This document shows positions 23,622-32,885 of a stretch of DNA of 64,000 nt, one piece after another (positions within the stretch are counted from its first letter, which is position 1; the number at the start of each line of letters is the position of its first letter). The notes under the pieces are model-generated. The model did no database searches. It had not been told where the DNA came from and saw only the letters and a list, made by a program, of their open reading frames with translations. Location: NCBI RefSeq assembly GCF_001675285.1, contig NZ_LSGQ01000030.1, forward strand, positions 372,001 to 436,000. The letters are read 5' to 3'. Source of the stretch: Elizabethkingia miricola (GTDB lineage: Bacteria; Bacteroidota; Bacteroidia; Flavobacteriales; Weeksellaceae). The position numbers were made by a program, and so were the translations under genes.

Positions 23622-25430
23622 TTATTGCTTCTTAGACCAAAGCTCCATTTTTCTCTCCAGAACACTTAGTGGCAGGCATCCCTGACTCAGTACCTCATCA
23701 TGGAAAGATGCCAGACTAAATTTAGCCCCAAGCTGTTTTTCATATTTTGTTCTTAGCTCTCTTATTTTTAAGGCTCCGGTTTTATAACTCAACGCCTGTC
23801 CTGGTATTGCCATATAACGTTCAATCTCCGCAGTTGCTCCTGCTTCATCATAAGCCACGTTACTCAGAAAATATTTTATAGCCTGCTCTCTCGACATTTG
23901 TCCTGTATGAATACCTGTATCAACTACCAATCGAACCGCCCTCATCATTTCGTCACTAAGTGAGCCCAATTTTTGATAAGGATCCGTATAAAGCCCAAAC
24001 TCCGGCCCCAGAGATTCACAATACAGCGCCCAACCTTCACCATAAGCTCCTAACCAGCCAAAACGCATAAACTTAGGCAACTTTGTGTTTTCCTGTTGCA
24101 AAGAAACCTGATAATGGTGTCCCGGTATTGCTTCATGCAGAAACAAAGATTCCATTCCGCTGGTTACATTAAACTTCTTAGGATCCGGAATCGGAATATA
24201 AAAAATCCCAGGTCTCTTACCGTCTGGAGTTCCCTGCATATATTCTGCACTGGCAGTAGCCTCCCGGAATTTCTCTGTCTGACGTATTTCAAATGGTGTT
24301 TTTGGCGTTACGTTAAACATTGTTTTTAACTTCGGGGTAATTTTTGTCAGAATGCCCTGAAATCCATCCAGAATCTCTTTTGAAGTTTTATACGGCATTG
24401 CCTTTGGATCATTTTTTACATGAGCCAAAAACTCTTCCAGCGATCCTTTATAACCTACCTGTGCTTTTACTTTTTCCATTTCCCCACGGATTCGTGCCAC
24501 TTCCTCAAGACCGGTTTTATGTATTTCATCCGGAGTTCTGCTGGTTGTTGTCCATGTTTTTACATAATAAGCGTATATATCCTTACCATTTGGTAAAGCA
24601 TTATAACCATCCGTATCACGGGCATTAGGCAAGTATTCTTCCTTCAAGAATTTACCCATACGAGAATACACAGGAATAATCTTATCTTTAATAGCTTCCT
24701 GGAAAAGTTTGGTATATTTCTGCTTCTGATCTGCAGTAAAGTCTTTTGGAAAATCCTTTACAGGTCCGTAAAAGATATTTTTATCAAATTCTGTCGTTAT
24801 AATTTCAGCGGCATTCATTTGTGGAATCATTTTCACCACAAGCTTTTTAGGCAATACCATTTTATTTTTTATTCCTGTACGGAAGTTTTGCTCAGCAGTA
24901 CCCATCCATGCAGGAAACTGATCTATACGTTTTAACCAGTTGTCATAATCTTTTGCTGTTTTGAAAGGCTGACTTCCCTTCCCACTTCCCAATAGAGGCA
25001 TCGTAAGTGGCAGTCCATCAAATTGGCTAAACGGAATATATTCGGGATGATAAACATAGCTTTCTACCTTTGTTTTAAGCTGATTATCCAGCACATCAAA
25101 GATTACCTTGTGCTGATCATCCAAAGCTTCATAATTAATTTTAGAAAGCTCTTTTATCGTGTTATTGTAAAAATTAATTTCACCGGTAATAACTTTTGCA
25201 TCGATATTATCAGGCAACAGATCATTATATCTTACATCTCCCTGATATGTAGCATCTAAAGGACTAAGCTTCAGATATGCCTCATAGTATTTGTCTGCAA
25301 GTTTTACCAGTTTATCATTTTCTCTACTATCCGCAGCTTCATTTTTTGCAGAATCTTTCTTCTGACAGGATATCACAGCTAACGTCAATCCCATAGAGGC
25401 AAGCATTCCTATTTTAATTAGTTTTTTCAT
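23622..25430 (-). CDS. DUF885 family lipoprotein, putative zinc peptidase
   Basis: A 602 aa lipoprotein with lipobox VISC (Cys 22) and a short charged linker after it. The DUF885 domain fills the rest. Its signature HEAIPGHH lies at residues 432-439, a HExxxGH-like zinc site, followed by the GAYGEGWALYCE segment. A second Glu ligand candidate sits in YDEAGATAEIERYMAIPGQALSY near the C-terminus. Family relatives are gluzincin-like peptidases, often extracellular. The substrate is unknown. It is transcribed alone toward a hairpin terminator, with 102 bp to the next upstream gene, selO. Confidence 0.87.
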   Translation of the reverse strand: MKKLIKIGMLASMGLTLAVISCQKKDSAKNEAADSRENDKLVKLADKYYEAYLKLSPLDATYQGDVRYNDLLPDNIDAKVITGEINFYNNTIKELSKINYEALDDQHKVIFDVLDNQLKTKVESYVYHPEYIPFSQFDGLPLTMPLLGSGKGSQPFKTAKDYDNWLKRIDQFPAWMGTAEQNFRTGIKNKMVLPKKLVVKMIPQMNAAEIITTEFDKNIFYGPVKDFPKDFTADQKQKYTKLFQEAIKDKIIPVYSRMGKFLKEEYLPNARDTDGYNALPNGKDIYAYYVKTWTTTSRTPDEIHKTGLEEVARIRGEMEKVKAQVGYKGSLEEFLAHVKNDPKAMPYKTSKEILDGFQGILTKITPKLKTMFNVTPKTPFEIRQTEKFREATASAEYMQGTPDGKRPGIFYIPIPDPKKFNVTSGMESLFLHEAIPGHHYQVSLQQENTKLPKFMRFGWLGAYGEGWALYCESLGPEFGLYTDPYQKLGSLSDEMMRAVRLVVDTGIHTGQMSREQAIKYFLSNVAYDEAGATAEIERYMAIPGQALSYKTGALKIRELRTKYEKQLGAKFSLASFHDEVLSQGCLPLSVLERKMELWSKKQ

Positions 25431-25532
25431 AGAAAAGATTGTTTACCCAAAAGTAACCATTCTTGGCATGATAAAAAACACAAAATCAATATTTACGTGT
25501 CATATCCTCTACCATCGGAGATGCTTTGGAAA

Positions 25533-27071
25533 CTATGAACTACATGATAATGTCGAGCAGCCAGGCTGATCTCCTGCCCAGTCCGGTCGTTTCACAGAGA
25601 ACTCCGGATATAATTCTTCATAGGGGTTCTCTAATGCTTTCAATAACTTGTTGAGTAATGTAAAATCTCCTTGATCTGTTTCTTCAATACATTGAAAAAG
25701 CAGGTAATTTCTTAAAATAAATTTAGGATTTGCACGCTGCATTTTTTGCAGGGATTCTTCTGTGGAAATTGTATTTTGTGATTTTCGGTCTACATAATGT
25801 TGCACGAAATTCTCCAGTTGTAATATTTGCGACTGGGTAAGATTATAATAAAAACAAGGCTCGAAATGAAGAGCTGCATTTGTTTGAGCATCCACTTTCT
25901 CTAATAAAGAAAAAAACAAAGTATAATCCAGTTTTAGCTCGTCCATTAGTTTTTGCCATTCCAGAAGAAGAGACTGATCACTTTCCTTAACACCATCTAA
26001 CCCCAACTTTTCAGCCATCATCTTATCATAACCCGTCCAGAAGTATTTTGAAAAATCATTGAGTATTTCTTCTAAGCCTTCCTGATTATTCACAACAGGA
26101 AAAATAGCATTAGCCAATTGAAATAAATTCCAGTGTGCAATATTCGCCTGCTTTCCAAAGGCATATCTTCTTCCCGGCAGATCGGTCGTATTAGGCGTAA
26201 AATTCAAACTATATTCATCCAGCATACTGAAGGGACCATAATCTATAGTTAGCCCCAGAATGGACATATTATCGGTATTCATTACACCGTGAACAAAACC
26301 TACTCTAAACCAGTCAATAATAGTTTCAGCGGTTTTCTGAGCAACTTCCCGGAACCAACTCAGGTATTTATCAGCATCTGTTTCCCCTTTGATTTCCGGA
26401 AAATAGCGTTCTATTATCCAGTCCATTAACTGCTTTAGCGTATCCGTTTCTTGTCTTGCAGCCAATAATTCAAAATGTCCGAACCGGATGAAGCTTTCAG
26501 CTGTTCGTATAATCACAGCTCCGTTTTCTGCTTCCGGATGCCCATTATAAAACATATCCCGTATTACATTTTCACCTGTCTTTACAAGACTTAAAGCACG
26601 GGTTGTAGAAATTCCTAAATGATACATAGCCTCACTCATCATATACTCTCTGAGTGAGGAACGGAAAACAGCTCTGCCATCTGCATTTCTGGAATAAGGA
26701 GTACTTCCGGCTCCTTTATATTGCAATTCTATATTCTTCCCGGATCGGCTCTTAACTTCTCCTATATTGATTGCGCGGCCATCTCCTAACTGACCAGCCC
26801 AGTTACCAAACTGGTGTCCGGCATAAGCTGTAGCATATGTTGTAACTCCTTCCGGAAGCATCTGCCCACTAAACAGACCGATGTTATCTTTAGCGATCAT
26901 TAGCTGTTCTCCCAGTTCTTCATTGAACAGAATCAGTTCAGGTTTTGGGAATTCCATCGGCTCAACAAGGGCATAAAGTACACCCGGAGTCTGCCGTGGA
27001 TAGTTATTATATGTATTATCACCTGGAAAGGTTTCTTTAAAAGGCTGTTTGATTTCTGGCAAGTTCATCAT
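25533..27071 (-). CDS. selO: Protein adenylyltransferase SelO (YdiU/UPF0061)
   Basis: Pseudokinase-fold enzyme that transfers AMP from ATP to Ser/Thr/Tyr of proteins involved in redox homeostasis. Landmarks: GQLGDGRAINIGEV and ELQYKGAGSTPYSR (nucleotide loop, about 90-125), REYMMSEAM, and the metal/active-site segment MNTDNMSILGLTIDYGPF (about 240-257). The C-terminus ends CSTLSCSS. The Cys in SCSS stands where animal SelO has selenocysteine (CSUSS), so the redox-sensitive tail is kept in Cys form. The 512 aa are slightly longer than E. coli YdiU. A terminator sits between it and the upstream PBP1A gene, so it may have its own promoter. Confidence 0.92.
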   Translation of the reverse strand: MMNLPEIKQPFKETFPGDNTYNNYPRQTPGVLYALVEPMEFPKPELILFNEELGEQLMIAKDNIGLFSGQMLPEGVTTYATAYAGHQFGNWAGQLGDGRAINIGEVKSRSGKNIELQYKGAGSTPYSRNADGRAVFRSSLREYMMSEAMYHLGISTTRALSLVKTGENVIRDMFYNGHPEAENGAVIIRTAESFIRFGHFELLAARQETDTLKQLMDWIIERYFPEIKGETDADKYLSWFREVAQKTAETIIDWFRVGFVHGVMNTDNMSILGLTIDYGPFSMLDEYSLNFTPNTTDLPGRRYAFGKQANIAHWNLFQLANAIFPVVNNQEGLEEILNDFSKYFWTGYDKMMAEKLGLDGVKESDQSLLLEWQKLMDELKLDYTLFFSLLEKVDAQTNAALHFEPCFYYNLTQSQILQLENFVQHYVDRKSQNTISTEESLQKMQRANPKFILRNYLLFQCIEETDQGDFTLLNKLLKALENPYEELYPEFSVKRPDWAGDQPGCSTLSCSS

Positions 27072-27079
27072 GATAAAAA

Positions 27080-27099
27080 AAGCCGGATATTATCCGGCT
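27080..27099 (-). terminator. Terminator after the PBP1A gene
   Basis: AGCCGGA and TCCGGCT form a short GC hairpin around TATTA. On the minus strand it is followed by a U-run (plus-strand A-run at 27075-27081). It lies between the PBP1A stop and the selO start. Confidence 0.8.
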
Positions 27100-27104
27100 A
27101 ATGT

Positions 27105-29489
27105 TTATTTATTAAAATCAATATCGTCTGTCTTATTGATCTTATCGTTAATATTTTCTTCTTTTTTCGCCGGTTGCCCATTGTTATCAGGGTTACCATT
27201 ATTCGATGGCGGTCTTGGGCTTCTCACCTCATCAATCGTCTGAAGTCCTCCTTCATCTCCATAACCTCCGAGCCCTTTTAGTGAGTTACAACCGTCATAT
27301 GTGGAAGGTTTCACGAATCTGTCTTCCTGAGTTATACCCAATGATTTATCCTTGTAAACTCGCTGCATAAAGTATCCCCATATTGGTAGTGCCATTCTCG
27401 CTCCCTGTCCCTCACCAGTACTATAGAAGTGGGTTGCACGGTCTTCCCAACCTACCCATACACCGGTTGCAAGCTTAGGAGTAATCCCCATAAACCAACC
27501 ATCGGAGTTGTTATTGGTTGTACCTGTTTTAGCAGCTATTTCAGCATTAATTCCTAATCTCTTTAGTCCGGAAGATGCCGTACCATACTCAGCAACACCT
27601 TTCATCATGTCAATCATTGTATAAGCATACACTTCATTCATGACTTCTTTAGACTCAGGCTTCACTTCTTTTATTAAACGGCCGTTTGGATCTTCAATAC
27701 GCCATACCATTTCTGGTTTGGTATAAGTTCCAAAGTTAGCAAAGGTACTGTATGCACCCAACATCTCGTAAATGGTAATATCCGAAGAACCAAGAGCAAT
27801 TGTATTATTTTTTGGAATATCACTTTGTACACCAAGATCACGTGCTAACTGTATAACCTTGTCTACACCTGTACTTTCAATAAGACGTGCAGCAACGGCA
27901 TTCTGAGAATGTGCAAGAGCATCACGAAGCGCAAGAGATCCTCCGCTTCTTCCTCCTCTTACATTCCATCCTCCTTTGCTATAATTGGCATTAGATACTA
28001 CCGTACAAGGCGTATACCCCAGGTTCATAATCGCAGTAGCATAAACAAATGGCTTGAATGTAGATCCTACCTGACGTTTACCTTGTTTTACGTGGTCGTA
28101 CTGATAGTGCTGCCAGTTGATTCCTCCTACCCAGGCTTTTATGTTTCCTGTAGCAGGTTCCATAGACATTAAACCAGCTTGTGCAATTTGTTTATGATAA
28201 CGGATCGAGTCCCAAGGAGACATTTCCACATCCTCTTCTCCATCCCACGTAAACCTTGTTAACTTAGTCTTTTTATGAAAATCCAGCATAATAGAATCTT
28301 CAGACATTCCTTCAGCCTTCATTTGCTTATAACGTCCTGTTCTTTTTACAGCTGCCATCATCAAATCATTTGCAGTTTTCTTACTGATCAGATAGTATGG
28401 TCTGTTTGGATTTCGTGCCTGTTCAGCATCAAAGTTTTTCTGAAGAACAGTCAAGTGTTGCTTTATAGCCTCTTCAGCATACTTTTGCATTCTTGAATCA
28501 AGTGTTACATAGATCTTTAATCCATCACGGAAAAGATTCAGAGGTCTTCCTGTTTCTTTTTCATAATCTTTAAGATATCCGTCAATTTCTTTTCTAAGAT
28601 AGAACTTGAAATAAGCCGAGTAGCCTTCATTAACACTCTTTACCGGATGAAAATCCGTAACGATCGGTGTATTAATAGCCTGGTTATAGGTATTATCATC
28701 GATATATCCCGTATCCAGCATTTGCTTTAATACAACATCTCTACGAAGCTTTGCTCTCTCCGGATTTTTCAGTGGATTATTTGCATTCGGAGCTTCCAGC
28801 ATTGCCACAAACATTGCAGCTTCAGGTAAGGTTAGCTCATTTGTATGTTTATTGAAATAGATTCTTGAAGCCATTTCAATCCCGTTTGCATTGTAGGTAA
28901 AGTCAAATTTATTGAAATACAGTGTTATGATTTCTTCTTTCGTATACCTCTTCTCCAAGCTTACTGCTACAGACCATTCTTTTAGCTTCTGGAATACCCT
29001 TTGAAACTTATTTTTAGAAACATTTCTTGTAAAAAGAAGTTTCGCCAACTGCTGGGTAATGGTAGATCCACCACCACGTCCACCACCGAAACGAACAGCT
29101 CTGAAAATCGATTTCATATCAATTCCTGAGTGCTCTTTAAATCGCTCATCTTCTTTTGCCTGAAGTGCAAAAATAAGGTGAGGCGGCAGGTCTTTGTATT
29201 TAATCGGAATAACTTTTTCTTTTTCAAATTTCCCTAATGAAACACCATCGGATGAAATAATCTCTGATGCAACATAGATGTCAGGATTTTCAAGCTCTTT
29301 AACATCAGGCATTTCCCCAAGAAATCCCTGAGAAACCATAAAGAAAAGTCCGGCAATCCCAACGACAAAAGCCGCAAGAGCTAACCATATAAACTTTATC
29401 CATCTCTTCACCCCTTTATCCGAAGTTTGCTTTTTCTTTTTAGGGGGCAGCGGAAATGACTGCTGCTTATTTTTAGTGTTATTTTCCAT
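27105..29489 (-). CDS. mrcA: Class A penicillin-binding protein 1A
   Basis: Bifunctional peptidoglycan glycosyltransferase/transpeptidase of 794 aa. A Lys/Gln-rich cytoplasmic tail and one transmembrane helix (about 31-53) precede the GT51 domain, whose catalytic Glu is in the AKEDERF motif (113) with GGSTITQQLAKLLF at 140-153. The transpeptidase domain has S476-xx-K479 (GSTFKPF), SQN at 528-530 and KTGTTNN at 654-660, so all three active-site motifs are intact. The C-terminal tail (about 755-794) is Asn/Pro/Asp-rich and disordered. It follows gldH by 8 bp, a gene order tying wall synthesis to envelope lipoproteins. Confidence 0.95.
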   Translation of the reverse strand: MENNTKNKQQSFPLPPKKKKQTSDKGVKRWIKFIWLALAAFVVGIAGLFFMVSQGFLGEMPDVKELENPDIYVASEIISSDGVSLGKFEKEKVIPIKYKDLPPHLIFALQAKEDERFKEHSGIDMKSIFRAVRFGGGRGGGSTITQQLAKLLFTRNVSKNKFQRVFQKLKEWSVAVSLEKRYTKEEIITLYFNKFDFTYNANGIEMASRIYFNKHTNELTLPEAAMFVAMLEAPNANNPLKNPERAKLRRDVVLKQMLDTGYIDDNTYNQAINTPIVTDFHPVKSVNEGYSAYFKFYLRKEIDGYLKDYEKETGRPLNLFRDGLKIYVTLDSRMQKYAEEAIKQHLTVLQKNFDAEQARNPNRPYYLISKKTANDLMMAAVKRTGRYKQMKAEGMSEDSIMLDFHKKTKLTRFTWDGEEDVEMSPWDSIRYHKQIAQAGLMSMEPATGNIKAWVGGINWQHYQYDHVKQGKRQVGSTFKPFVYATAIMNLGYTPCTVVSNANYSKGGWNVRGGRSGGSLALRDALAHSQNAVAARLIESTGVDKVIQLARDLGVQSDIPKNNTIALGSSDITIYEMLGAYSTFANFGTYTKPEMVWRIEDPNGRLIKEVKPESKEVMNEVYAYTMIDMMKGVAEYGTASSGLKRLGINAEIAAKTGTTNNNSDGWFMGITPKLATGVWVGWEDRATHFYSTGEGQGARMALPIWGYFMQRVYKDKSLGITQEDRFVKPSTYDGCNSLKGLGGYGDEGGLQTIDEVRSPRPPSNNGNPDNNGQPAKKEENINDKINKTDDIDFNK

Positions 29490-29497
29490 TTAATATA

Positions 29498-29968
29498 TTA
29501 TGGCTTAACCGTTTCTATTTTTATTCCTATGTCTTCCAATCCCGTTAATGGGCTCTTAAACATCAGGTGCTTTAGTTCTATTTTATATTTCCCGTTACCC
29601 GGAAATCTGTAATTCATCTTATAACGACCTAAGGTCTCTTTTGTTGCACCGAATCCTGTACCGGTCCATATACCGTTAGGTTCTGCAAGCATATAATTCA
29701 GAATTTCAGTTGCTTTTCCTTTTTCATTAATCTTTGATACAGAGGCCTGTAAGCGTAGATTCATGTAAGGATATTCATTATTATTCCGGATAACAAATAT
29801 AATATTTTTTGGATTCTGTGCATCCTGAATATCAAACTCGAAACGAGCCGGATATTTAGACACCCACTTACCATCAAGAGAGATTGTTCTAACTTGTTCA
29901 TCAGGAGATACACAACCCGTTAGTACTCCTAAAAAAGCAATAACTACAAGAAATTTATACCCCTGCAT
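29498..29968 (-). CDS. gldH: Gliding motility lipoprotein GldH
   Basis: A 156 aa lipoprotein required for gliding and type IX secretion in flavobacteria. The reading frame stays open to 30223, but the upstream part is basic shadow sequence over the RicT gene. The ATG at 29968 gives an ideal lipoprotein signal (MQGYKFLVVIAFLGVLTGC, Cys 19) and the correct family length. The mature part has the GldH pattern ARFEFDIQDAQNPKNIIFVIRNNNEYPYMNL and LYMxAEPNGIWTGTGFG-like segments. The start overlaps the RicT stop by 14 bp. GldH is widespread even in non-gliding members of this group, so its presence alone does not prove motility. Confidence 0.9.
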   Translation of the reverse strand: MQGYKFLVVIAFLGVLTGCVSPDEQVRTISLDGKWVSKYPARFEFDIQDAQNPKNIIFVIRNNNEYPYMNLRLQASVSKINEKGKATEILNYMLAEPNGIWTGTGFGATKETLGRYKMNYRFPGNGKYKIELKHLMFKSPLTGLEDIGIKIETVKP

Positions 29969-31289
29969 CAGGCCTTGGTGGTCTCTTTTTATTTTTATGG
30001 AAATTCGCTTTACTTTTATTATTCGGCTTATTCGGTTTCTTTTCTCCCTGAGGAACAGTTTTAGCTGTATTTTCAGCTTCTTGCTTCTGTCTAGGTTTAG
30101 AAACTTGCTCTGCTTCCGATTTTGGCTGCGGCGGTCTGTTTTCCTGTTTATTGTTATTATTAGGCTTCTGCCCCTTTTGTCTGTTGCGGTTGTTTTTACT
30201 TTTCCTTTCAAAACGATCCACATTATTCTCCTGAATAAGATCTACAGTCTGCAAAGGCTTATCGTCTACTTTATAATCTTCTAAAGGCGGGATTTTCTCG
30301 CCTCTCTTATTCATACCGATAAACTTCTTTACAATCTGGATATCCAAATCGTACCAGCTCATAGAGTTTTCTACATAAGCAAACCACATCTTTCTTTTGA
30401 AAACGTCGATTTTTATACAGAAAGCCCTTCCTTTTTCAGTATCTAAAACAGTCGATGAAGACGGGAAATCGCTAAGAGCATCTACATAACTGTCCAGCTC
30501 ATAATTAAGACAACATTTCAGCTTACCACACTGACCTGCTAATTTCTGCGGATTAATACTTAGCTGCTGGTATCTTGCAGCCTGTGTATTTACAGAACGG
30601 AAGTCTGTTAGCCATGTGGAGCAGCATAACTCGCGCCCACAAGAACCTATACCTCCTACTTTAGCAGCTTCCTGGCGATAACCAATCTGCTTCATATCAA
30701 TCTTAGTACGGAAAGCAACAGCATACTCTTTGATAAGCTGTCTAAAGTCAACCCTTCCTTCCGCGGTATAATAGAATGTTATTTTTGCTCCATCTCCCTG
30801 ATATTCGATATCAGTAATCTTCATTTCAAGATTGAGATTTCGTGCAATTTTTCTTGCCTCCAGCTTAATAGCATCCTCCTTTCTGCGAGCTTCCTGCCAG
30901 ATTTCTACATCTTTAGTCGAAGCAACTCGGTATACTTTTAAAGCCTGATCTTCTGAGGTCTTTTTCTTTTTCATTTGGATTTTCACCAGTTCGCCGGTGA
31001 GGCTCACAACACCTATATCATGTCCGGGACTTGATTCTACTGTGACAACACTACCTATATGAAGCGGCAGCTTATTTACATTATGATAAAAAGCTTTACG
31101 GTCATTCTTAAACCTTACTTCTACATAATGACATTGATTCGATGTAGGCTGAGCTACATTGGATAACCAGTCAAAAACGCTTAATTTATAACTATTCCCG
31201 CAGGTATCTACATTTTCACAGCCATTCGAGGAGATTTTCGGCCCACACGAATGGGAAGAATCGCCGGATGTCTTACATCCACAACTCAT
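29955..31289 (-). CDS. ricT: PSP1/RicT-like protein with Cys-rich N-terminus
   Basis: Homologue of Bacillus YaaT/RicT, part of an Fe-S-bearing complex that steers RNase Y cleavage. At 444 aa it is longer than the Bacillus protein. The PSP1 core (about 60-290) contains the conserved Cys sets GSCGRELCCSTW and GQCGKLKCCLNYE that fit Fe-S ligands. Two additions are visible. The N-terminal 33 residues hold six cysteines (SCGC, SCG, GC, TCG). The C-terminal ~100 residues are a Lys/Asn/Pro/Gln-rich disordered tail, well suited to RNA binding. It is the first gene of ricT-gldH-mrcA. RNase Y control here is inferred from the family. Confidence 0.85.
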   Translation of the reverse strand: MSCGCKTSGDSSHSCGPKISSNGCENVDTCGNSYKLSVFDWLSNVAQPTSNQCHYVEVRFKNDRKAFYHNVNKLPLHIGSVVTVESSPGHDIGVVSLTGELVKIQMKKKKTSEDQALKVYRVASTKDVEIWQEARRKEDAIKLEARKIARNLNLEMKITDIEYQGDGAKITFYYTAEGRVDFRQLIKEYAVAFRTKIDMKQIGYRQEAAKVGGIGSCGRELCCSTWLTDFRSVNTQAARYQQLSINPQKLAGQCGKLKCCLNYELDSYVDALSDFPSSSTVLDTEKGRAFCIKIDVFKRKMWFAYVENSMSWYDLDIQIVKKFIGMNKRGEKIPPLEDYKVDDKPLQTVDLIQENNVDRFERKSKNNRNRQKGQKPNNNNKQENRPPQPKSEAEQVSKPRQKQEAENTAKTVPQGEKKPNKPNNKSKANFHKNKKRPPRPDAGV

Positions 31290-31635
31290 ATTTTCTATTT
31301 ATATTAATTACTGCAAATTTATAATATTTTTTTGATGCTTTTTTTATTTTATATTTTTCACAACTAGGCATATTTTAATAACATTTTCTCAAATAATAAA
31401 ACCTATTATTAAAAATATAAAAACAGTACAATTTCTGAATACCCCGCTAATTTAACAAATACAAAAATTAAACAAAAAAACAAGGACTCCTAAACGCTCC
31501 TAATATAGTATATTTGTAGCTAAATAGTATTTTAAACATAGTTTTTCTTCCGATAAAACCTTAAATATTAACGAAGAATTAACAATTGTAAATAAAATAA
31601 TTTTATATTTGAGAAAATTAATTATTCCAGTAATT
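31290..31635. other. 346 bp AT-rich intergenic region
   Basis: Gap between the divergent ricT and fadL-type genes. No ORF with coding character, RNA gene or repeat is visible. It contains two exact TAnnTTTG boxes facing fadL: TATATTTG at 31509-31516 and at 31604-31611. The first could start a leader of about 115 bases. Confidence 0.6.
31604..31611 (+). promoter_or_regulatory. -7 box of the fadL-type gene
   Basis: TATATTTG matches TAnnTTTG. A TTG at 31586-31588 lies 15 bp upstream, slightly close for a -33 box. The box overlaps an in-frame TTG start (31609), so the ATG at 31636 is the better start. Confidence 0.45.
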
Positions 31636-32874
31636 ATGAAAAAAGTTTTTTTATCTGTAGCACTAGCAGCAAGTATGGCAACATATGCAGGTGGTTTCAG
31701 GCTATCCTTACAAGGGGTTAAGCAACTTGCAATGGCTCATACCAGTGCTCACACAGAAGATGCCAGTGTAGCATTCTTCAACCCGGCAGGTATTTCATTT
31801 ATCCCTTCTAAGCTTAGCGTTGCAGCTGGGGGCTTTGGGGTAAAAACATCAATGACATTTCAGAATCCTTCAACATTACAATCTTATAAAACAGACAATC
31901 CTATAAGTACTCCGATCTACGCGGCAGTAACTTATAAGGTTTTAGAGAATGTTTCTGTTGGTTTCAGTTTCACAACACCATATGGCAGCCACCTGGTTTG
32001 GGATAAGAACTGGGAAGGCAGAGAGGTTGTTCAGGAACTGAATCTAAGATCTTTCTTCTTCCAGCCTATGATCTCCGTGAAATTAGCACCGTGGATGTCT
32101 GTGGGGGTTAGCTATATTCACGCAACAGGAAAGCTAGATTGGACAAAAACAGCAACACTTGTTAATGGTGAAGCAAATCTGAAAGATGAAAAAGCAAAAG
32201 GAAACGGATTTGGATTAGGTTTCTATTTCCGTCCGGACGAAAAATTAGACATCTCTGTTGCATACCGTTCTGCAGTAGATATGAAGGCAGACAATGGTAC
32301 TGTACAGCTTAGCAATGTATCGCCAGCATTATATCCTGCATTAGGATTAAACAGCACCGGAGCAGATTCTTTCAAAGCAATGTTACCATTAGTTGACGAA
32401 TATACAATTGGGGTAACTTACAAAGTAACTCCAAGATGGTCAGTTTCTGGGGATTTCAATTATTACGGATGGGATCGTTACAGCAAGCTGAACATTAACT
32501 TTGCTAACGCAAAATTAGGAAATGACCCAAGCGATATGAGAGTTTATTCAGCTCCTAAAAACTTCAAAAACACAAAATCTTATAGAGTCGGAACACAATA
32601 CTGGTTTACTGATATGATTGCCGGAAGACTTGGATATTACTATGATGAGTCTCCTTACAACGATAACCAATTTAGCCCGGAAACTCCTTCTATGAACAAC
32701 AATGTACTAACAGGGGGTATCGGTCTTAAGTTTGGAAAACTTGGAGTAGACTTAGCAGCCAGCTACAATTTCTACAAGAGCAGAACTGTTAGCAATGACT
32801 TCTACAACATGAGCGGACAGATAAAAGGAAGTGCTTTTATCTTCGGACTTGGCCTTTCATATAATGCATTTTAA
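31636..32874 (+). CDS. OmpP1/FadL/TodX-family outer-membrane transporter
   Basis: A 412 aa outer-membrane beta-barrel for hydrophobic substrates such as long-chain fatty acids. The signal peptide ends near YAGG, followed directly by the N-terminal hatch segment FRLSLQGVKQLAMAHTSAHTEDASVAFFNPAG, where FFNPAG is the FadL-family signature. Alternating strands fill the rest, ending with an aromatic C-terminal residue (YNAF), as expected for BAM-dependent barrels. The ATG at 31636 is chosen because the upstream TTG would extend ahead of a normal signal peptide. An esterase lipoprotein gene follows 11 bp later, suggesting hydrolysis and uptake of lipids as a pair. Confidence 0.93.
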   Translation: MKKVFLSVALAASMATYAGGFRLSLQGVKQLAMAHTSAHTEDASVAFFNPAGISFIPSKLSVAAGGFGVKTSMTFQNPSTLQSYKTDNPISTPIYAAVTYKVLENVSVGFSFTTPYGSHLVWDKNWEGREVVQELNLRSFFFQPMISVKLAPWMSVGVSYIHATGKLDWTKTATLVNGEANLKDEKAKGNGFGLGFYFRPDEKLDISVAYRSAVDMKADNGTVQLSNVSPALYPALGLNSTGADSFKAMLPLVDEYTIGVTYKVTPRWSVSGDFNYYGWDRYSKLNINFANAKLGNDPSDMRVYSAPKNFKNTKSYRVGTQYWFTDMIAGRLGYYYDESPYNDNQFSPETPSMNNNVLTGGIGLKFGKLGVDLAASYNFYKSRTVSNDFYNMSGQIKGSAFIFGLGLSYNAF

Positions 32875-32885
32875 TCTTGAATAAC

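Noticed and set aside
29969-30223. 85-codon N-terminal extension of gldH
   Set aside because: The extension is an Arg/Lys-rich out-of-frame reading of the RicT tail. The lipoprotein signal fixes the start at 29968.
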